From Harmothoe impar (lineage: Eukaryota > Annelida > Polychaeta > Phyllodocida > Polynoidae): DNA of 64,000 bases. The notes under the pieces are model-generated. The model had not been told where the DNA came from. It was given only the letters and a program-made list of their open reading frames with translations, and made no database searches. The stretch's first letter is position 1. Each line of letters starts with the position of its first letter. Shown here in pieces: positions 1-11,439 of this stretch. The DNA lies in contig OX381708.1 of NCBI GenBank assembly GCA_947462335.1, forward strand, positions 2,108,001 through 2,172,000. Reading direction: 5' to 3'. Position numbers and translations under genes: made by a program.

Positions 1-1176
1 GCATTCTCCACCATTCGCTTCCGCTACATCTCTAGTGCTGCTTCCTGCGCCTGGTAGACTTCCCGTCGCTGATCCTCCAAGGCTTTTTGCTCCTGGAACA
101 TCTTCTCGATCTGGGCGGTTTGCAACTTGGTCAAGGAGCTTAGGGTATGAAAGCCCTTCACTGCTTCCTCTTGAGCCGCATAGGCTTTTTCGTGTTCTGC
201 TTCCAACTCCTTTTGTTGTTGGAGTATTTTCTTATTCTGAGCCCCTTGCCACTCAGCTTCCGAGGCTCTGCTTCGCCAGATCCTGAAGGTCCAGCAGCCA
301 AGTTTTTCTCCATCTGCTTATCCCGGGTATACCTACCAGGGGTAAGTCTATGTATACTCACCATGCCTCGACCACTAGCCTTTCCTGGCCTGCCCGGGGT
401 AGAAGCCAACAGCGCGCCTTCCACAGTTAATCCCTGACCACCAGGTATGTTTGGTGTGTCCGAGAAGCTCATAAAATGCCCTCTGGACATACTGCCATTT
501 TCTGGCGAAGAAAATGAGGTGCAGATCCAGGCTATCTTTAGCTTCCAACAGAACTGTTGCATTGCCGCCTTCTTCTTTCACAGAAGTTCCACTTTTGACG
601 TAAGACTACAGCGAGTCTCCTTCAGATTCTTGGCTTCTTGAATCATTTCCATCCGGATAACCTTGTTTTCGTCTGCCATCCGCCTTCTTGCCTGGCACAG
701 TCTGTTCAGGTCCATATTTGTTGTATCAAATTTGGACCGAACTCTCGACAAGGATTGTGTTAGCTTGTCGTTCAACGTTACCAGCTCCGACAAACGTGCA
801 TCCTTCTCTTTTAATTTGGAATTGCGATGACATATCGCCCCTTCCAAACACTGTACTTTATCAGTCCATGCTAATGACCAATATGTAGGGCGATGAGTTC
901 CCTCTGTGCAGTGCAGAGTCGCTCCTGAACTCTCGCTTCTCTGGCGTCGTCAAACTGACCCTCCTCCGAATGTACCTCCATCCGAGGTGTGGGTGCAGCT
1001 TGTCCGGACCCCCCGACACAGAATGTCGACAGGTTTATGTCCTGGAGAGATCGATTGATTAGACCTCTGGCCCTTCCCATCAGAGAGAATCCCCTCCCTG
1101 CTGGGGTCATTGCCCTGCCTCGAGCAACTATTCCACTCGTTGGTGTTACCCTAGTAGCAAGCCCGCACGGGGCCAA
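1..1176 (-). pseudogene. Decayed coiled-coil ORF, runs off left edge
   Basis: On the minus strand protein-like sequence continues from about 1176 to the left edge but switches frame several times: an open piece at 871-1176, a Lys/Glu/Arg-rich heptad-like piece at 578-847, a Gly/Pro/Ser-rich piece around 260-460, and a Gln/Glu/Ala-rich coiled coil at 24-206 (EAEHEKAYAAQEEAVKG) ending in a stop. The frame change near 250-290 is visible because the last coiled coil continues upstream only in the shifted frame. I do not recognise the family. The long coiled coils and the repeat-rich setting fit a retroelement gag/ORF1-type protein, but a decayed host gene is equally possible. The upstream end coincides with the inverted-repeat terminus of the transposon shell beginning at 1149, so insertion may have cut it. 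Confidence 0.4.
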
Positions 1177-1982
1177 GTTGGTTTTAGCTCGGATTGGCTG
1201 TTTGAAGTCGGAAAAACTGAGCTGGGTTTCATGTTGGGCAGATGGCTGGGCTGAAGTGTGGCCCCAATCGGGCTGCCCATTATGGGCTCAGATCAGTTTC
1301 AAAGTGGTCTGCCCGCTTTGGATTCATGTGGGGCAGATGACAGGAACCTGCTCTGAGCCCAATTCGGGCAGCCCACTTGGGGCCACACCAAAGCCCAGTG
1401 CCCTAAACCAACGGGTGCCCAATGGTTAGTCCACTCCGGGCCAATGAGGGCTGAGGTTGGGTTTGGATAGGGCAACTGGTCAGGTATTTCTGTTGATTGA
1501 CCCCAGATGTCACTACTATACAATATATAGAGTTTTCCAACAAAGCCAGATGAAATTGACATTATACAATAATACAATAAAATGTGAAAGTGATGTAGAA
1601 TAGGAAACAATGAACAGATGCTCTCACAGTTTGGAAATAAAGTAGACTATATATATTTGAATGAAGAAAAGAAGGTTCTCCAAGCAGCTATCCAGTGTAG
1701 ACACTATTTACGTGGTATTACAATTTGCTTAACACAGTCTCATATGCTCCATGTGGGTATGAACTATGGATTTGAAGGCTAATGTACACCCTAGACACTT
1801 GCTATGCTGCATGTGGCTCAAACCTGATGATAAATGCTTGATACTTCCATTATTGGGTAGGAAGAGTATGATTATGCCTTGGGTTGATTAGCAGGACCTA
1901 GGATATTTGGTTCAACAAATACGAGAAATCATTGTGGAATGATTGAATAGATTCTAAAAACACATAATTATCAAATTAGCTG

Positions 1983-2112
1983 TTCAAAAACAGATCTGAG
2001 CTTGCTTTCAACCCGTCCAAAAACCGATCTGAGCCCACTTTCAACCCATCCAAAAAACGAATTGAACCCGCTTTCAGCCCGTCCAAAAACTGATCCGAGC
2101 CCAAAGTGGGCT
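1983..2112. repeat. Tandem repeat, about 33-bp unit, about 4 copies
   Basis: Imperfect units built around CAACCCGTCCAAAAACCGAT followed by a GAGCCC block recur every 33 bases. The short overlapping ORFs on both strands here are consequences of the repeat, whose period is a multiple of three. Confidence 0.7.
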
Positions 2113-2559
2113 TCTCTTCCAAAACCCGATCTGCGCCCAACATGGGCAGCCCGCACGGGGCCAGACCAAAGCCCAGTGCCCTAAACCGACGGGAGCCCGT
2201 CGGTTAGCCCACTCCGAGCCAGATTTGCAAACACAGTCTGGCCCCGTCCGGGGCCACAGTGTGTTTGATACTAGGGTACTGCCACTCCTCGGGCAGCCGC
2301 TAAATCAGGGGATTAGGTATTACCCTCATCTGACCTCCCTACTTCTTCCAGAGCATGTGGGCGGTAGCTTGCACAGGCTAACCTGTGTATCACTCAGAAC
2401 TGGTTATAAACGAAACTTTGCTCTCCTTAATATCCGTGTTAGGCTATTAAGTCAAGAACAAGGTCGACACAGTTTGGATAAAGTGTACAGGTTGCGAATA
2501 TAGGTTTCACTCAATATAACCTAGACAGACGGAGCTTATCCGGGTGAACTCCCTATAGA

Positions 2560-2800
2560 GTCTTAAGCAGGTCAGTAGGCTCGCAGCCGATATGAACATG
2601 GGTATTTGCACAGGTACAAAGGAACCAACGAGTTGTCGGACGCCGGTTATATAGAGGCAGCCAGCCTGCATGCACACACGCAGACCAGAAGCCTATTGTG
2701 ACCTCTACCCATACCCATAGACAGGAGTAGGTGCTGCCACCTACTGCCGGACTGAAGGGTTCGGACAGAGTTCGCAGCACAGCGTCCAACAGAACCCGCC
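2560..2800. repeat. Dispersed repeat, LTR-like, copy 1
   Basis: This segment is clearly related to 53250-53475: both contain a TATAGAGGCAGCCAGCCT-like string, a CATGCA/ACACACG stretch, CACCTACyG and AAGGGTTCGGxCAxxGTTCGC in the same order and orientation. Its length, the embedded TATA-like string and the nearby gypsy fragments make a solo or broken LTR plausible, but no second LTR or tRNA primer site was found. Confidence 0.5.
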
Positions 2801-3485
2801 ATATAAGTAACCCAAACCCTAGCCCCTACACTTTCCATCCTACTGTGTGTTATGCATTTAGTTTGTCTCCATTTTTTTTGCTCTCATTGTGGACTTGAGA
2901 ACATGTCCACCCATTTGGAATAACATCTCCAACACAATTTAAGGCAATTCGGGTAACTACATCAGCCCGGAGAATTGAGTGCATATCAGGCACGTAAGTG
3001 CTAGGGTATGGACCTATACTCAAAACATCCTTAGACTTCATTTATTATTGTAACAAGGTAAAAGTTATGTTAGTCTCGTATACATCTTGGGACTAACAAA
3101 GAGAAGTCAGTAAGACTAAGGATGAACAACTTTCATTTAATGTTTTATTATGATTCCCCTATATATAAAACGGCATTATTTGGCCGCTGGTCCCCACCCC
3201 ATTGAATCAGGTTTGAGGTGCTTGACAGGACCAGATGAACCAAAAGAGGCGAGATGAAAATATGTACTTTCTTCAAAGCTAACTCGATTTTCTTCTCGAT
3301 TTTGATTGAACTATTATTTTGAGTCCTTCATCTATGGTTCTTCTTCTTTGTAACACACTAATTCTCAGAATTCCATTATATTTAAAAGAAAAACAAGAAT
3401 ACACAATATTACAAACACCCTCGCACAGAGATTCTAGCAACAGGAGAAGACAGATTTTACAAAATTCCGCCATTGTTGAAAAAAA
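2801..3485. other. No gene recognised
   Basis: AT-rich sequence between the LTR-like repeat and the gypsy fragment. The short ORFs here show no recognisable domains. Confidence 0.5.
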
Positions 3486-3761
3486 TTAATTACCACTTAA
3501 ATAAGGCATAAGTGGATGAGAGATCCACTGCCGCATCTGCCTGATGCTATAGTCCTCTTCTTGGGCTTCCCGGATGGAGTCTGCTGACCAAAACACAAGG
3601 TCCTCCTGCCATGCAGGGTCGAAAATGTTTTTGGAAGCCAAGACTGCATTGTGCAATCCACAGCCATCATAGTCAGCGCGTACAGCACATGATGGGTCTG
3701 GGGGAGAAACAATTGGCTCAATTTGCATGTTAGTCAGACCGAGCTCTGATAAGTGTGACAT
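3486..3761 (-). pseudogene. Ty3/gypsy pol fragment (linker before integrase)
   Basis: The 91-codon minus-strand ORF contains FWSADSIREAQEEDYSIRQM followed by a Trp (RQWI). In Ty3/gypsy polyproteins the linker between RNase H and integrase has a similar pattern: a Ser-rich start, xxAQxxDxxI and then a Trp a few residues later. No zinc finger or integrase core follows; the frame stops at 3486. It is therefore a short relic, perhaps from the same insertion as the reverse-transcriptase fragments at 8049-8500. The call rests on pattern only. Confidence 0.4.
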
Positions 3762-4072
3762 TTACCTTCCCATCATCCCGTCAGCTTCCTTGACGTTTGG
3801 GCCTACCTAATTCCAGGACTATCACATAAATTTGACCTGTCAAAATCCCACCTCAGGCCACATCAGGTAACCCATCGGGCAGCCGGCATGGGGCCATACC
3901 AAAACCCATTGACTATTACCTATGTGCTCAAAATGAGTTCTGATCGGTTTTCCTAATTCAGGCAACCTGTTCGGGCTGTGCCTGAATCCCACCCACTAGC
4001 CAGGTAAAACCCAGGTACTGAGGTCTGCCCCAGCAAAAAACAATTTGGACATTTGTGGGCTTGCTACTAGGG

Positions 4073-4690
4073 ATATTCCAATGGCTTACTGCCTCTAACA
4101 GTGGCATTTCTAGAGATCCAATTCATATATCTGAATGGGAGCAAAGACATCATTCTCTGCCAGTCAGTCATTTCTCACAGCCCTCTATAATTGTTGTAGT
4201 TATTGTAAGGCATCACAATAATGGGAAACATTGAAACATACACTGATAATAATACCTATAGTCTGTAGTGACTATACCACCATATTTTGACCCCTGTAGT
4301 CAGGGGACTATACAAGTTAGTCACATATTAGTCATAGGATAGTCAGTAGTGACTATATGTGGATCACACAAATTGATGATGTCACAGGAATGTGTGCACA
4401 GGAAACAGTTAGGATTCAAATTTGAATGGTCCATGGACTTCAGGTAGGCACATCCTCTTCTAAACCATTGTTCTATGGATATCCCTGCTTGTCATATGTT
4501 ATGTTACAGTTGACTGGGGCAACATAAGATGTTATAGGGTGCATGATTTGTCATGTTTGATAGAGTAATCATGGTATTTTATTCAAATTTTTGATAGAGT
4601 AATCATGGTATTTTATTCAAATTTTTGATGTTGAACATAGAAATACATGAACAGTGTATGTCTAGACTAACAGAGCATAATAGACCTTAT
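4073..4690. other. Intergenic; 35-bp tandem duplication at about 4555-4627
   Basis: No gene seen. The string TGATAGAGTAATCATGGTAT with its TTTTATTCAAATTT extension is present twice in direct tandem with no mismatch, so the duplication is recent. Confidence 0.6.
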
Positions 4691-5046
4691 CCTAGCCTGT
4701 CCCCTGGCCTGCCTTATCCTAGCCTGTCCTTGCCCTGCCTTTTCCTAGTCTGTTTATTGCCCTGCCTTATCCTAGCCTGAACCCTGCCCTGCCTTATCCT
4801 AGCCTTCCCTTGCCTTGAGCTATCCTAGCCTGTCAACTACCCTGCCTTATCCTAGCCTGTCCTGGAGTCTACCTCATCCTAGCCTGTACCATGCCCTGCC
4901 TTATCCTAGCCTGTCCCCGAGCCTACCTTATCCTATCCTGTCACCTGCCCTACATATCCTAGCCTGTCCCTTGTCCTGCCCTATCCTAGCTTGTCCCCTA
5001 GCCTGCCTTCTCCTAGCATGTTCATTGCCATGCCTTCTCCTAGCCT
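4691..5046. repeat. 27-bp minisatellite, left half
   Basis: Units of about 27 bp with the core CCTGCCTTATCCTAGCCTGT and a variable CCCTTG/CCCCTGG segment. The array resumes in phase at 6871, so it was one array before the retroelement at 5047-6870 landed. The ORFs across it are repeat artefacts. Confidence 0.9.
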
Positions 5047-6870
5047 TGAGTTTGAGTTTGAGTTTGAAACATTTTTATTGTAGTCTTGGAATGTCGTCGA
5101 CTTTGGCATGAGGGTAGAAGCAACCATCAATCGTGAGGCCTTCAGATGTAGTTTTGACAGTTGCTTTTTTTGTCACTTTGTTGGTTTCAACTACAGATTT
5201 TATGATCCGTCTTGCACGACGAGTGGCTGGTCCTTCGTAGTGTTCTATAGATACATGTGCCCATTTCTTGTTACTTCTGATTTGATTCCTATTTGACATG
5301 ACTCGGTGTAACACCTCGAGGTTGGTGAGTTCCATACAGATGGGAGGTCTTTCTTGCATCATTTTACCCACCCGTTTGGTGCCATATACATCTCTATTTT
5401 CTACCGGTATATGGCATTCCCTGAACATGTTGGCAAGTATACAGTCAATATCCTGACGTGGGTAATGTGGTATACCGTGTACCATGATTTTCCTATCTTC
5501 ACCAGGCACCTTATAAATGACTCCTGGTTTAGATTGGTGTCTGCCCCTTTCATGTCTTCAGGGACATCAGACAGATCAGTGCTTGGGGGACCTTTGACGC
5601 CAGTGAGCAGTTCCGCTCTCCTGTCCTGCTCTATTTGAAGGTTCCTGGCAATCAACTTATCCACTTCCACTTTCCGGGTCCTATCATCATCTTCTTTATT
5701 CTGCTCATATTGAAGATTTTTGGCAACTAGACTATCAATGATAGTTTTCTGGGTTTTCTCTTTTTCTTTGAGCTCGTCCAACTCCCCTAAAATGTCAAGG
5801 AGTTGTCTGTCTACAGAGGCCCTCACCATGGTTTCTAGATCAACTTTAAGATCCCTTGTGATATTATCTTTAATGGTTACTGTTGAGAAGGCCCTAGCTT
5901 TTGTTTCATCTCTGGTGTCTTGCTTCACCGCAGCTAATTGTCCTTTGATATCTATGTCCCTTTTTTCAGTATTGGCTCTGTCCCGACTTACATCGGCACT
6001 GAGTTGGTCAAGATCAGTTCTGAGTGAATCTGTGGTTTTCTTGAAATTTGCTTCTAAGTTTTCAATTTTCTGAACGATGCTACTTTCAATTGAGACTAGT
6101 TTCTCATCAACCCCTGTGATTTGTTTGGTGATGATAGCCTGACTGCCCTGGAGTAAACTGACTAACTTGGCAAATTGACTGCTGTCAAGGTCAGTAACTG
6201 GGACACTCACAGGTGTGTTTTCAACTTGGGTTTTACCTGCATTTGGCGTGTCAGTGTTGGGGGCCTCCTTGCCTGAGGCTGATAAACTGTTGTTTCCAGG
6301 TATAGAATCCTCCTTGGGCGTACTTGTTCTTTGGTCATGCTTAGTCGATGGACGGTCGGGTGAGTCAGGGGCTCCCCTGTACTGGGGTGGCGTCACTCTC
6401 ACCTGGGTCATGGTGGCCTCACTGCCACCTGTCAGGTATGAGGGATCGTTGGGCGTCGTGTCGCTTTCTTCAGCTGTTATATATCCTTGTGATGTCATGG
6501 TACTATCCAGGTCGATCTCCTGTAGGTTATCAGCCATAATCTCTTTCTTTAGATTCCTGGTGGATTTTCTAATAGGTGAAACAGGCTTTCTACCTGCCTT
6601 GGTCTGTTTGGTAGACATGACTTGTTCCTCAGGTATGGCGTCTGTCGTGAGCTAGGGACCCAACGGCCACTATGGCCTAACTTCTTCTAATCCTGGCGTT
6701 CTCTGCATAGCAGCTACAAATAGCCCCCATGGCCTAATTGTAGCGTGCTTTATACCACTCCTAGTGTACTTAGAGCACAGTGGTGCTAGCTTATGCTTAG
6801 TCCTCCCTGATTTAAGTGTCTGCTCCGTATATGCGCGTCCTACCTGGTCGCCATCTTGTCATTCTATGAC
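5047..6870 (-). mobile_element. ORF1-only non-LTR retroelement inserted in the minisatellite
   Basis: Minus-strand element of about 1.8 kb. Its 5' end near 6870 reads GACAAGATGGCGACC, resembling the YY1-like start of L1-type elements. One ORF (5075-6618) follows, then almost immediately AATAAA and a tail of three TCAAAC hexamers at 5047-5066. Joining the flanks restores the 27-bp minisatellite in register. There is no endonuclease or reverse transcriptase, so this is either a non-autonomous ORF1-only element (like mammalian HAL1) or a retroposed ORF1 transcript. Mobilisation by a LINE with hexamer-tailed 3' ends is inference; 19517-19630 shows a similar tail. Confidence 0.7.
5075..6618 (-). 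pseudogene. LINE ORF1-like protein (coiled coil + RRM-like domain), one frameshift
   Basis: The first open frame (6618 to 5401) starts MSTKQTKAGRKPVSPIRKST, has a basic then Ser/Thr/Pro-rich N-terminal region of about 150 residues, and then a long heptad-rich coiled coil (about 150-340). The second frame (5509 to 5075) carries an RRM-like and C-terminal domain beginning KIMVHGIPHYPRQDID and ending HAKVDDIPRLQ. The frames overlap at 5401-5509 and must be joined by a single indel near 5505, because the residues after NLNQESFI in frame one stop looking like the family. The order (coiled coil, RRM, CTD) is that of L1-type ORF1 RNA chaperones, which trimerise and coat LINE RNA. The TAA stop lies inside the AATAAA signal. 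The match is from domain pattern, not from an alignment. Confidence 0.7.
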
Positions 6871-7384
6871 TGTCTCCTGGCCTGCCTTATCCTAGCCTGT
6901 CCCTTGCCATGCCTTATTCTAGCTTGTCCCCTGGCCTGCCTTATCCTAGCCTGTCACCTGCCCTGCCTTATCCCAGCATGTTCATTACCATGCCTTATCC
7001 TAGCCTGTCCCTTGCCCTGCCCTACCCTAGCCTGTCCCCTGCTCTACCTATCCTAGCCTGTCCCCTGTCATGCCTTATCCTAGCCTATACCTATCCTGCC
7101 TTATCCTAGCCTGTCCCTGGCCTGCCTTATCCTAGCCTGTCCCCTGGCCTGCCTTATCCTAGCCTGTCCCTTGCCATGCCTTCGCCTAGCATGTCCATTG
7201 CCCTGCCTTATTCTAGCTTGTCTCCTGGCCTACCTTATCCTAGCCTGTCCCCTGGCCTGCCCTATCCTAGCCTGTCCCCTGCCCTACCTATCCTAGCCTG
7301 TCCCCTGTCATGCCTTATCCTAGCCTGTCCCTTTCCCTACCCTATCCTAGCCTCTCCCCTACCCTGCCTTATCCTATCCTAGAG
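6871..7384. repeat. 27-bp minisatellite, right half
   Basis: Continues the array of 4691-5046 with the same CCTGCCTTATCCTAGCCTGT core; about 19 units. The apparent ORFs such as 6856-7056 and 7176-7382 are repeat translations. Confidence 0.9.
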
Positions 7385-8048
7385 CAGGACCAAACTTGAC
7401 CTGCCTTTCCCTTATTTCTCATGATTGACTATATCTATTAGTCATAGTGACTACTTTAGACCATGAAACCATTAAATTCATAGTCACTTGACTAAATAGC
7501 CCAAATCAGCCGATTTAATGGCTGACTATAGGTTGACTATATGACTAACTTACATTAGACATAGGTGACTAACTAGGTATAGCCGTTTTTTCTACGTTCA
7601 CGTGACTATAGAAACGTAGTCCGTAGTGACTAACATTTCCAGGTCTATTATTATCAGTGTAGTGTTTATCATGTGCATTCATGTTCATATATATATTGTC
7701 CATAGCCCTACCTATTGCCCTGATTAAGGGAAGTTTATTCATGATTCCATACCAGAGGGAGATGTTTTGCAAGCAATTATTGTCATAGATTACTGGACTT
7801 ATCGAATAAATTCACATCGGCAGTATCACATCACTTAGTATTCACTCACTTCTGACATATAAGAAGCAGTATATATAAGAAATGGTTGAACTATTCCCTA
7901 GAATCAAAAAGTATCATGGATCAAGTGACTTTGATCTTGACTTAGGGATCTTAATAGCACTCAAGCATTTTGAAGTATGTACTGTTGGGTGTAATCTTTT
8001 GATTTTTAAGCACAATGGCACCCCTTATGATATCAAAATGTATGTTAT
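7385..8048. other. Intergenic, no gene recognised
   Basis: AT-rich sequence with short palindromic TAGTCA/TGACTA motifs repeated at 7428-7600, also seen at 4260-4360. No coding signal on either strand. The 120-codon plus-strand ORF at 7882-8244 is partly antisense to the reverse-transcriptase relic and is not supported. Confidence 0.5.
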
Positions 8049-8500
8049 TTATGATAACTGGGCAAAATTTTGGCCCTTGGTCATTGATGTCTTGAAATTT
8101 ACCATAACAGTCCTGACTAACAGTACCCTTAGCCCCTTAGCCCTCTCAGCATTGTCTTTGAACATCATCTTCTCAAATGGTGGGGGGGCATTGCAGAGCC
8201 TGGAGAGCCTCAAAGAGTCCCTGGTGGTCATTGGTGGTCGGTAAAAGTGGTCTTCACTCAATTATCTGGGTGCTTCCAGATCTGCCAGTATCAGACTGTA
8301 GATCGAGAGTGCAGAAGCACTGATTTCCTCTGTGGGAATCCAGGCTCTCATCGATACGCAGCATTGGGTAGGCATTCTACCAAGTTACCCCACTCAGCCT
8401 TCTATAGTCAATGCAGAAGGAGCCGTCCTTCTTCATAACCGTCACCACAGGGCTCGAGCATGGGCTCTCACTTGAGATCACGATGCCATCTTACGCTTTG
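8049..8500 (-). pseudogene. Ty3/gypsy reverse-transcriptase relic
   Basis: Reading the minus strand from about 8500, fragments of the gypsy RT domain appear in order but in changing frames with stops: SSPVVTVMKKDGSFCIDYRR (the conserved SSPVVxVxKKDGS-FCxDYR block), then YPMLRIDESLD, then FCTLDLQS (motif A region), and finally LCNAPPPFEKMM (the GLCNAPATFxRLM block) inside the ORF at 8049-8261. The spacing fits one RT domain broken by small indels. The catalytic YxDD region is not found downstream, so the copy is truncated as well as frameshifted. Nearby gypsy debris lies at 3486-3761. Confidence 0.75.
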
Positions 8501-8809
8501 AATAATGTAAAATAGTTAAAAGTTCAATGTATTAGTATACTGAAATATAATAACATGATTTCTCTGCAATAGAATAATATATATGATCGTCAGGTTGACC
8601 TGAGCTGAGAAAAAGCAGAATAGCCCAGATTTCCCCCTATTCCAAATGTATTTTAATTATCAAGCGGTTTATCATGTTTTTTTGTAATACTGAATAAAAA
8701 AATCAAGGTAAATCCTTTGCTTGAAGAAATAAGAAAAGATGGGTTAGAACTGTTAATATATCATCATATAGAAATCACTTACAAATAAAAATAATTCTTA
8801 TTTTTTATA

Positions 8810-8961
8810 GATGCGATTGGAAGCAATGAAGTCAATGGGTGGACAAAGAACATGTTGATAGCACTCAGCAAACGCCTTGAGGATAATGAGAACACACTGA
8901 CGAAGATCAACAAACGGCTTGAGTCAATCAATGATGGACGCCCTTACAGATCTCACCAAAG
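8810..8961 (+). other. Candidate orphan exon, coiled-coil coding
   Basis: A polypyrimidine/TTTTTATAG acceptor-like site near 8809 is followed by an open stretch encoding NMLIALSKRLEDNENTLTKI-like heptads and ending at CACCAAAG|GTATTA. The helix pattern is convincing, but no neighbouring exon was found. It may also be a remnant of a retroelement coiled coil. Confidence 0.25.
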
Positions 8962-9296
8962 GTATTAAAGGAGATTCAACAGAAAGCCTGCCAGAGTGAG
9001 TTGTTGATGGGTGAAATGCTGATAAATACCACCAGCAACCAGCTTTCAAGGGGTTTAACGAGGCAAAGTCAAACGCTCAACAACAAATAGTATCTTTTGG
9101 AGAGTCCTTTTCCAAACCTACCTGCACCATAGCCTGTCTGTGCTTATAGACTGGCAGTCCATCCAGGGAGACTGCATGTTCTGTATGTGCTATTCAGGGA
9201 TCAGTATCACCAAATTGCAAATGAACCCTGTTTCTCCATAGATGAAAATTATAGGTTTAAACTTGACACGTGCTAAATGCATATACATACCTCTAA

Positions 9297-9542
9297 GGCC
9301 AAAAAGAAAAAGCTTTGTTTCAGCTAAACCGACCAACGCTATCATAACAGGGCCGACCTTACGTTATTTTATGCAATTTTGAAGAAATTTCCGTATTTTT
9401 ACCATTCTTCAGTCAATTTTCGGGTCTTCGGACCGGCCGGTTGGTATTTTCATGTTTTAAAAAAAAGTTTAAAAAACAAAAATCCGCTCTACCAACCCTA
9501 CATTTTCTGTCCATGTTACCTGAAACTAACTTTTTTTTGGCC
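9297..9542. mobile_element. Harbinger-type MITE, copy a
   Basis: The ends are GGCCAAAAAG...TTTTTTTTGGCC and the inner terminal segment is the TTTGTTTCAG / CTGAAACTAA inverted pair. The flanks TAA and TAG are compatible with a 3-bp TWA-type target duplication. Same family as 17612, 18211, 29847, 30334, 35861 and 52524. Confidence 0.75.
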
Positions 9543-10009
9543 TAGAAGCATTAGACTGGTGGATTCACATGTATTAGTTAATATGTCTGCATGTAATTGA
9601 TTACCACTTTGAGTACAGTGGATCCCATCCACAGCATGGAAGGGGGGGGGGCGTAAATGTACATTTAACAAGTCTTTATAAGGTATCCAATAATAGCTCA
9701 TTTGGGTTATTGATTATGTATATCGAACACGCGAGAGGCTGCCCTACGCCCTCATATGTCACTATAGACTTACACAGCAAGATTTGAAGATTTTCAGAAA
9801 AGTTGTCAATAAAGATTTTGAACATTTCTGAAGTGTGAGTGACAAATACATTAGTATAACCCCAAAATTCCAAATTATGATGTATACTATTAAAAGATTA
9901 TTGCCTTGTGAATCTTATATGATCGGATGATCGCAAACATTGCCATTACAAAAAAATGTTATAAGGCTTCTGCTTAGACCAAGATAAACACAACTTTATT
10001 ATGAAAAAG
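9543..10009. other. Intergenic, no gene recognised
   Basis: AT-rich sequence with a poly-G run at about 9642-9651. No ORF with recognisable content. Confidence 0.5.
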
Positions 10010-10014
10010 TCACC

Positions 10015-10290
10015 CTATATGGGAGTATTGTGTAACAGCTATATATGTAGCTTATTGTGAAACAGCTGGTATGTAGGTAGCTTATTGTGTAACAGCTATA
10101 TGGAGGTAGCTTATTTTGTAACAGCTATATGGAGGTAGCTTATTGTGTTACAGCTATATGTAGCTTATTGTGTTACAGCTATATGGAGGTAGCTTATTGT
10201 GGAACAGCTATATGTTGTTTATTGTGGAACAGCTATATGTAGCTTATCGTGTAACACCTATATGGGAGGTAGCTTATTGCATGTGGAACA
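10015..10290. repeat. Tandem repeat, about 28-31-bp unit, about 9 copies
   Basis: Units of the form AACAGCTATATGGAGGTAGC followed by TTATTGTG recur with small length changes, each carrying a CAGCTATAT string. Confidence 0.85.
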
Positions 10291-11435
10291 GCTCATCGTG
10301 TTTACTTACGGTTTAGCAGTGCAAATGTACCACTTTCATTATATTAACTGTTGTCATGAATTTCATGTCCTTATGTTTTAAGTGTGCGATGATATGTATG
10401 CTGTCATTTGATGCATACTTTTATGTTATACTTTTGATGTTCAAGTATACTGCGTTATAGCTTACTGTTTGGTCAGTAACAATCTGACATTTCTTTGGAA
10501 AATATAATATGATTGCTCTGGGTGGTTACGCTTTGCTTTGAATATACTGTTTGATTTGACATCAAGATTTGAACATCAAATGATCGTTACTTTCATGAGA
10601 CCATGAGTGAGCCAATTGTGTGCTTATATATAGGCTCCATTAATCCCTAATACCTTGTAATAAACTGCTTGAATTGTGAAACTTGATTTCCTGTGTTACT
10701 GTTTTCCAATAGTTCACCAACTAGAAAATATCTAAGTCCAAAGAAAATAAATTTTGCCCCAAATTACGTGGTCTGAAAATATAGGGTAGCTAAGTCAGAT
10801 AATTAAAAACTTTAAAAATAATCCTTTGTAAGTCATGCCTCGAAAGTAACCAGAAATTGATTTGAAAACCCATCATATCGCCTCTGGAAATAGCCCCAAT
10901 ATTACCTAAAATTGTTATTGGTTTCAAAATCGGAGAAAGATTTTTAGAGCTGGTTCTGTTTTTCTGGGTTGGGTCCGGTAACCTAAAACACGTTTTTTTA
11001 CTGCAATTGGAGAAATACATTATTGCTACACTACCACTGATTCCTAGAGAATTTCATCTTTTCCCATTCAACTATGTTAAAGATGGGTAAGGAGCTGATT
11101 TGGGGTCGGTTTTTATTTTTCTGTTACACATTGTATTTGTATTCATAATGACCTTATCAATGTGTGTGTAAACTTCTAAATCCAACTTACACTTAGAAAT
11201 GCATAAAGTCAAGGTCAAAGGGCCTGTCTTTGTAATAAAGTAGGGTAGCCCAACCTATTCTGACATGGTTTTCTCTCTATTCTATGCATTTCTAGGTATA
11301 AGTATAATTTAAAAGTTTATACACACATTTATATAAGCATTACAAATACAAAATAACGGGGTCTGTATATCACATAGTTTTGAAGGGGTCGAGAGGGTGG
11401 TAGTTTGTCAACAATCACAACAAAAGGGGTCATAT
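10291..11435. other. Intergenic, no gene recognised
   Basis: AT-rich. The stretch 10730-11000 has fragments resembling the Harbinger MITE interior (AGGTTACCGGACCC), so it may be an old diverged copy. 11150-11350 is an imperfect inverted repeat (GTGTGTGTAAACTTCTAAAT and its counterpart near 11300-11335). Confidence 0.4.
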
Positions 11436-11439
11436 ATAG

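Larger units (their letters stand above)
1149..4072. mobile_element. Decayed DNA-transposon shell with 16-bp terminal inverted repeats
   Basis: CCCTAGTAGCAAGCCC at 1149-1164 is matched perfectly by its reverse complement at 4057-4072. Inside, related subterminal blocks recur near 1163-1445, 2143-2220 and 3870-3910 (shared strings such as AAAGCCCAGTGCCCTAAACC and CACGGGGCC), which is typical of cut-and-paste elements with subterminal repeats. No transposase ORF is visible. No convincing target-site duplication was seen, so the superfamily is left open. The interior holds fragments of other repeats (see 2560-2800 and 3486-3761), suggesting nested insertions. Confidence 0.45.

Noticed and set aside
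7882..8244. 120-codon plus-strand ORF
   Set aside because: Partly antisense to the gypsy reverse-transcriptase relic; no domain or splice support.
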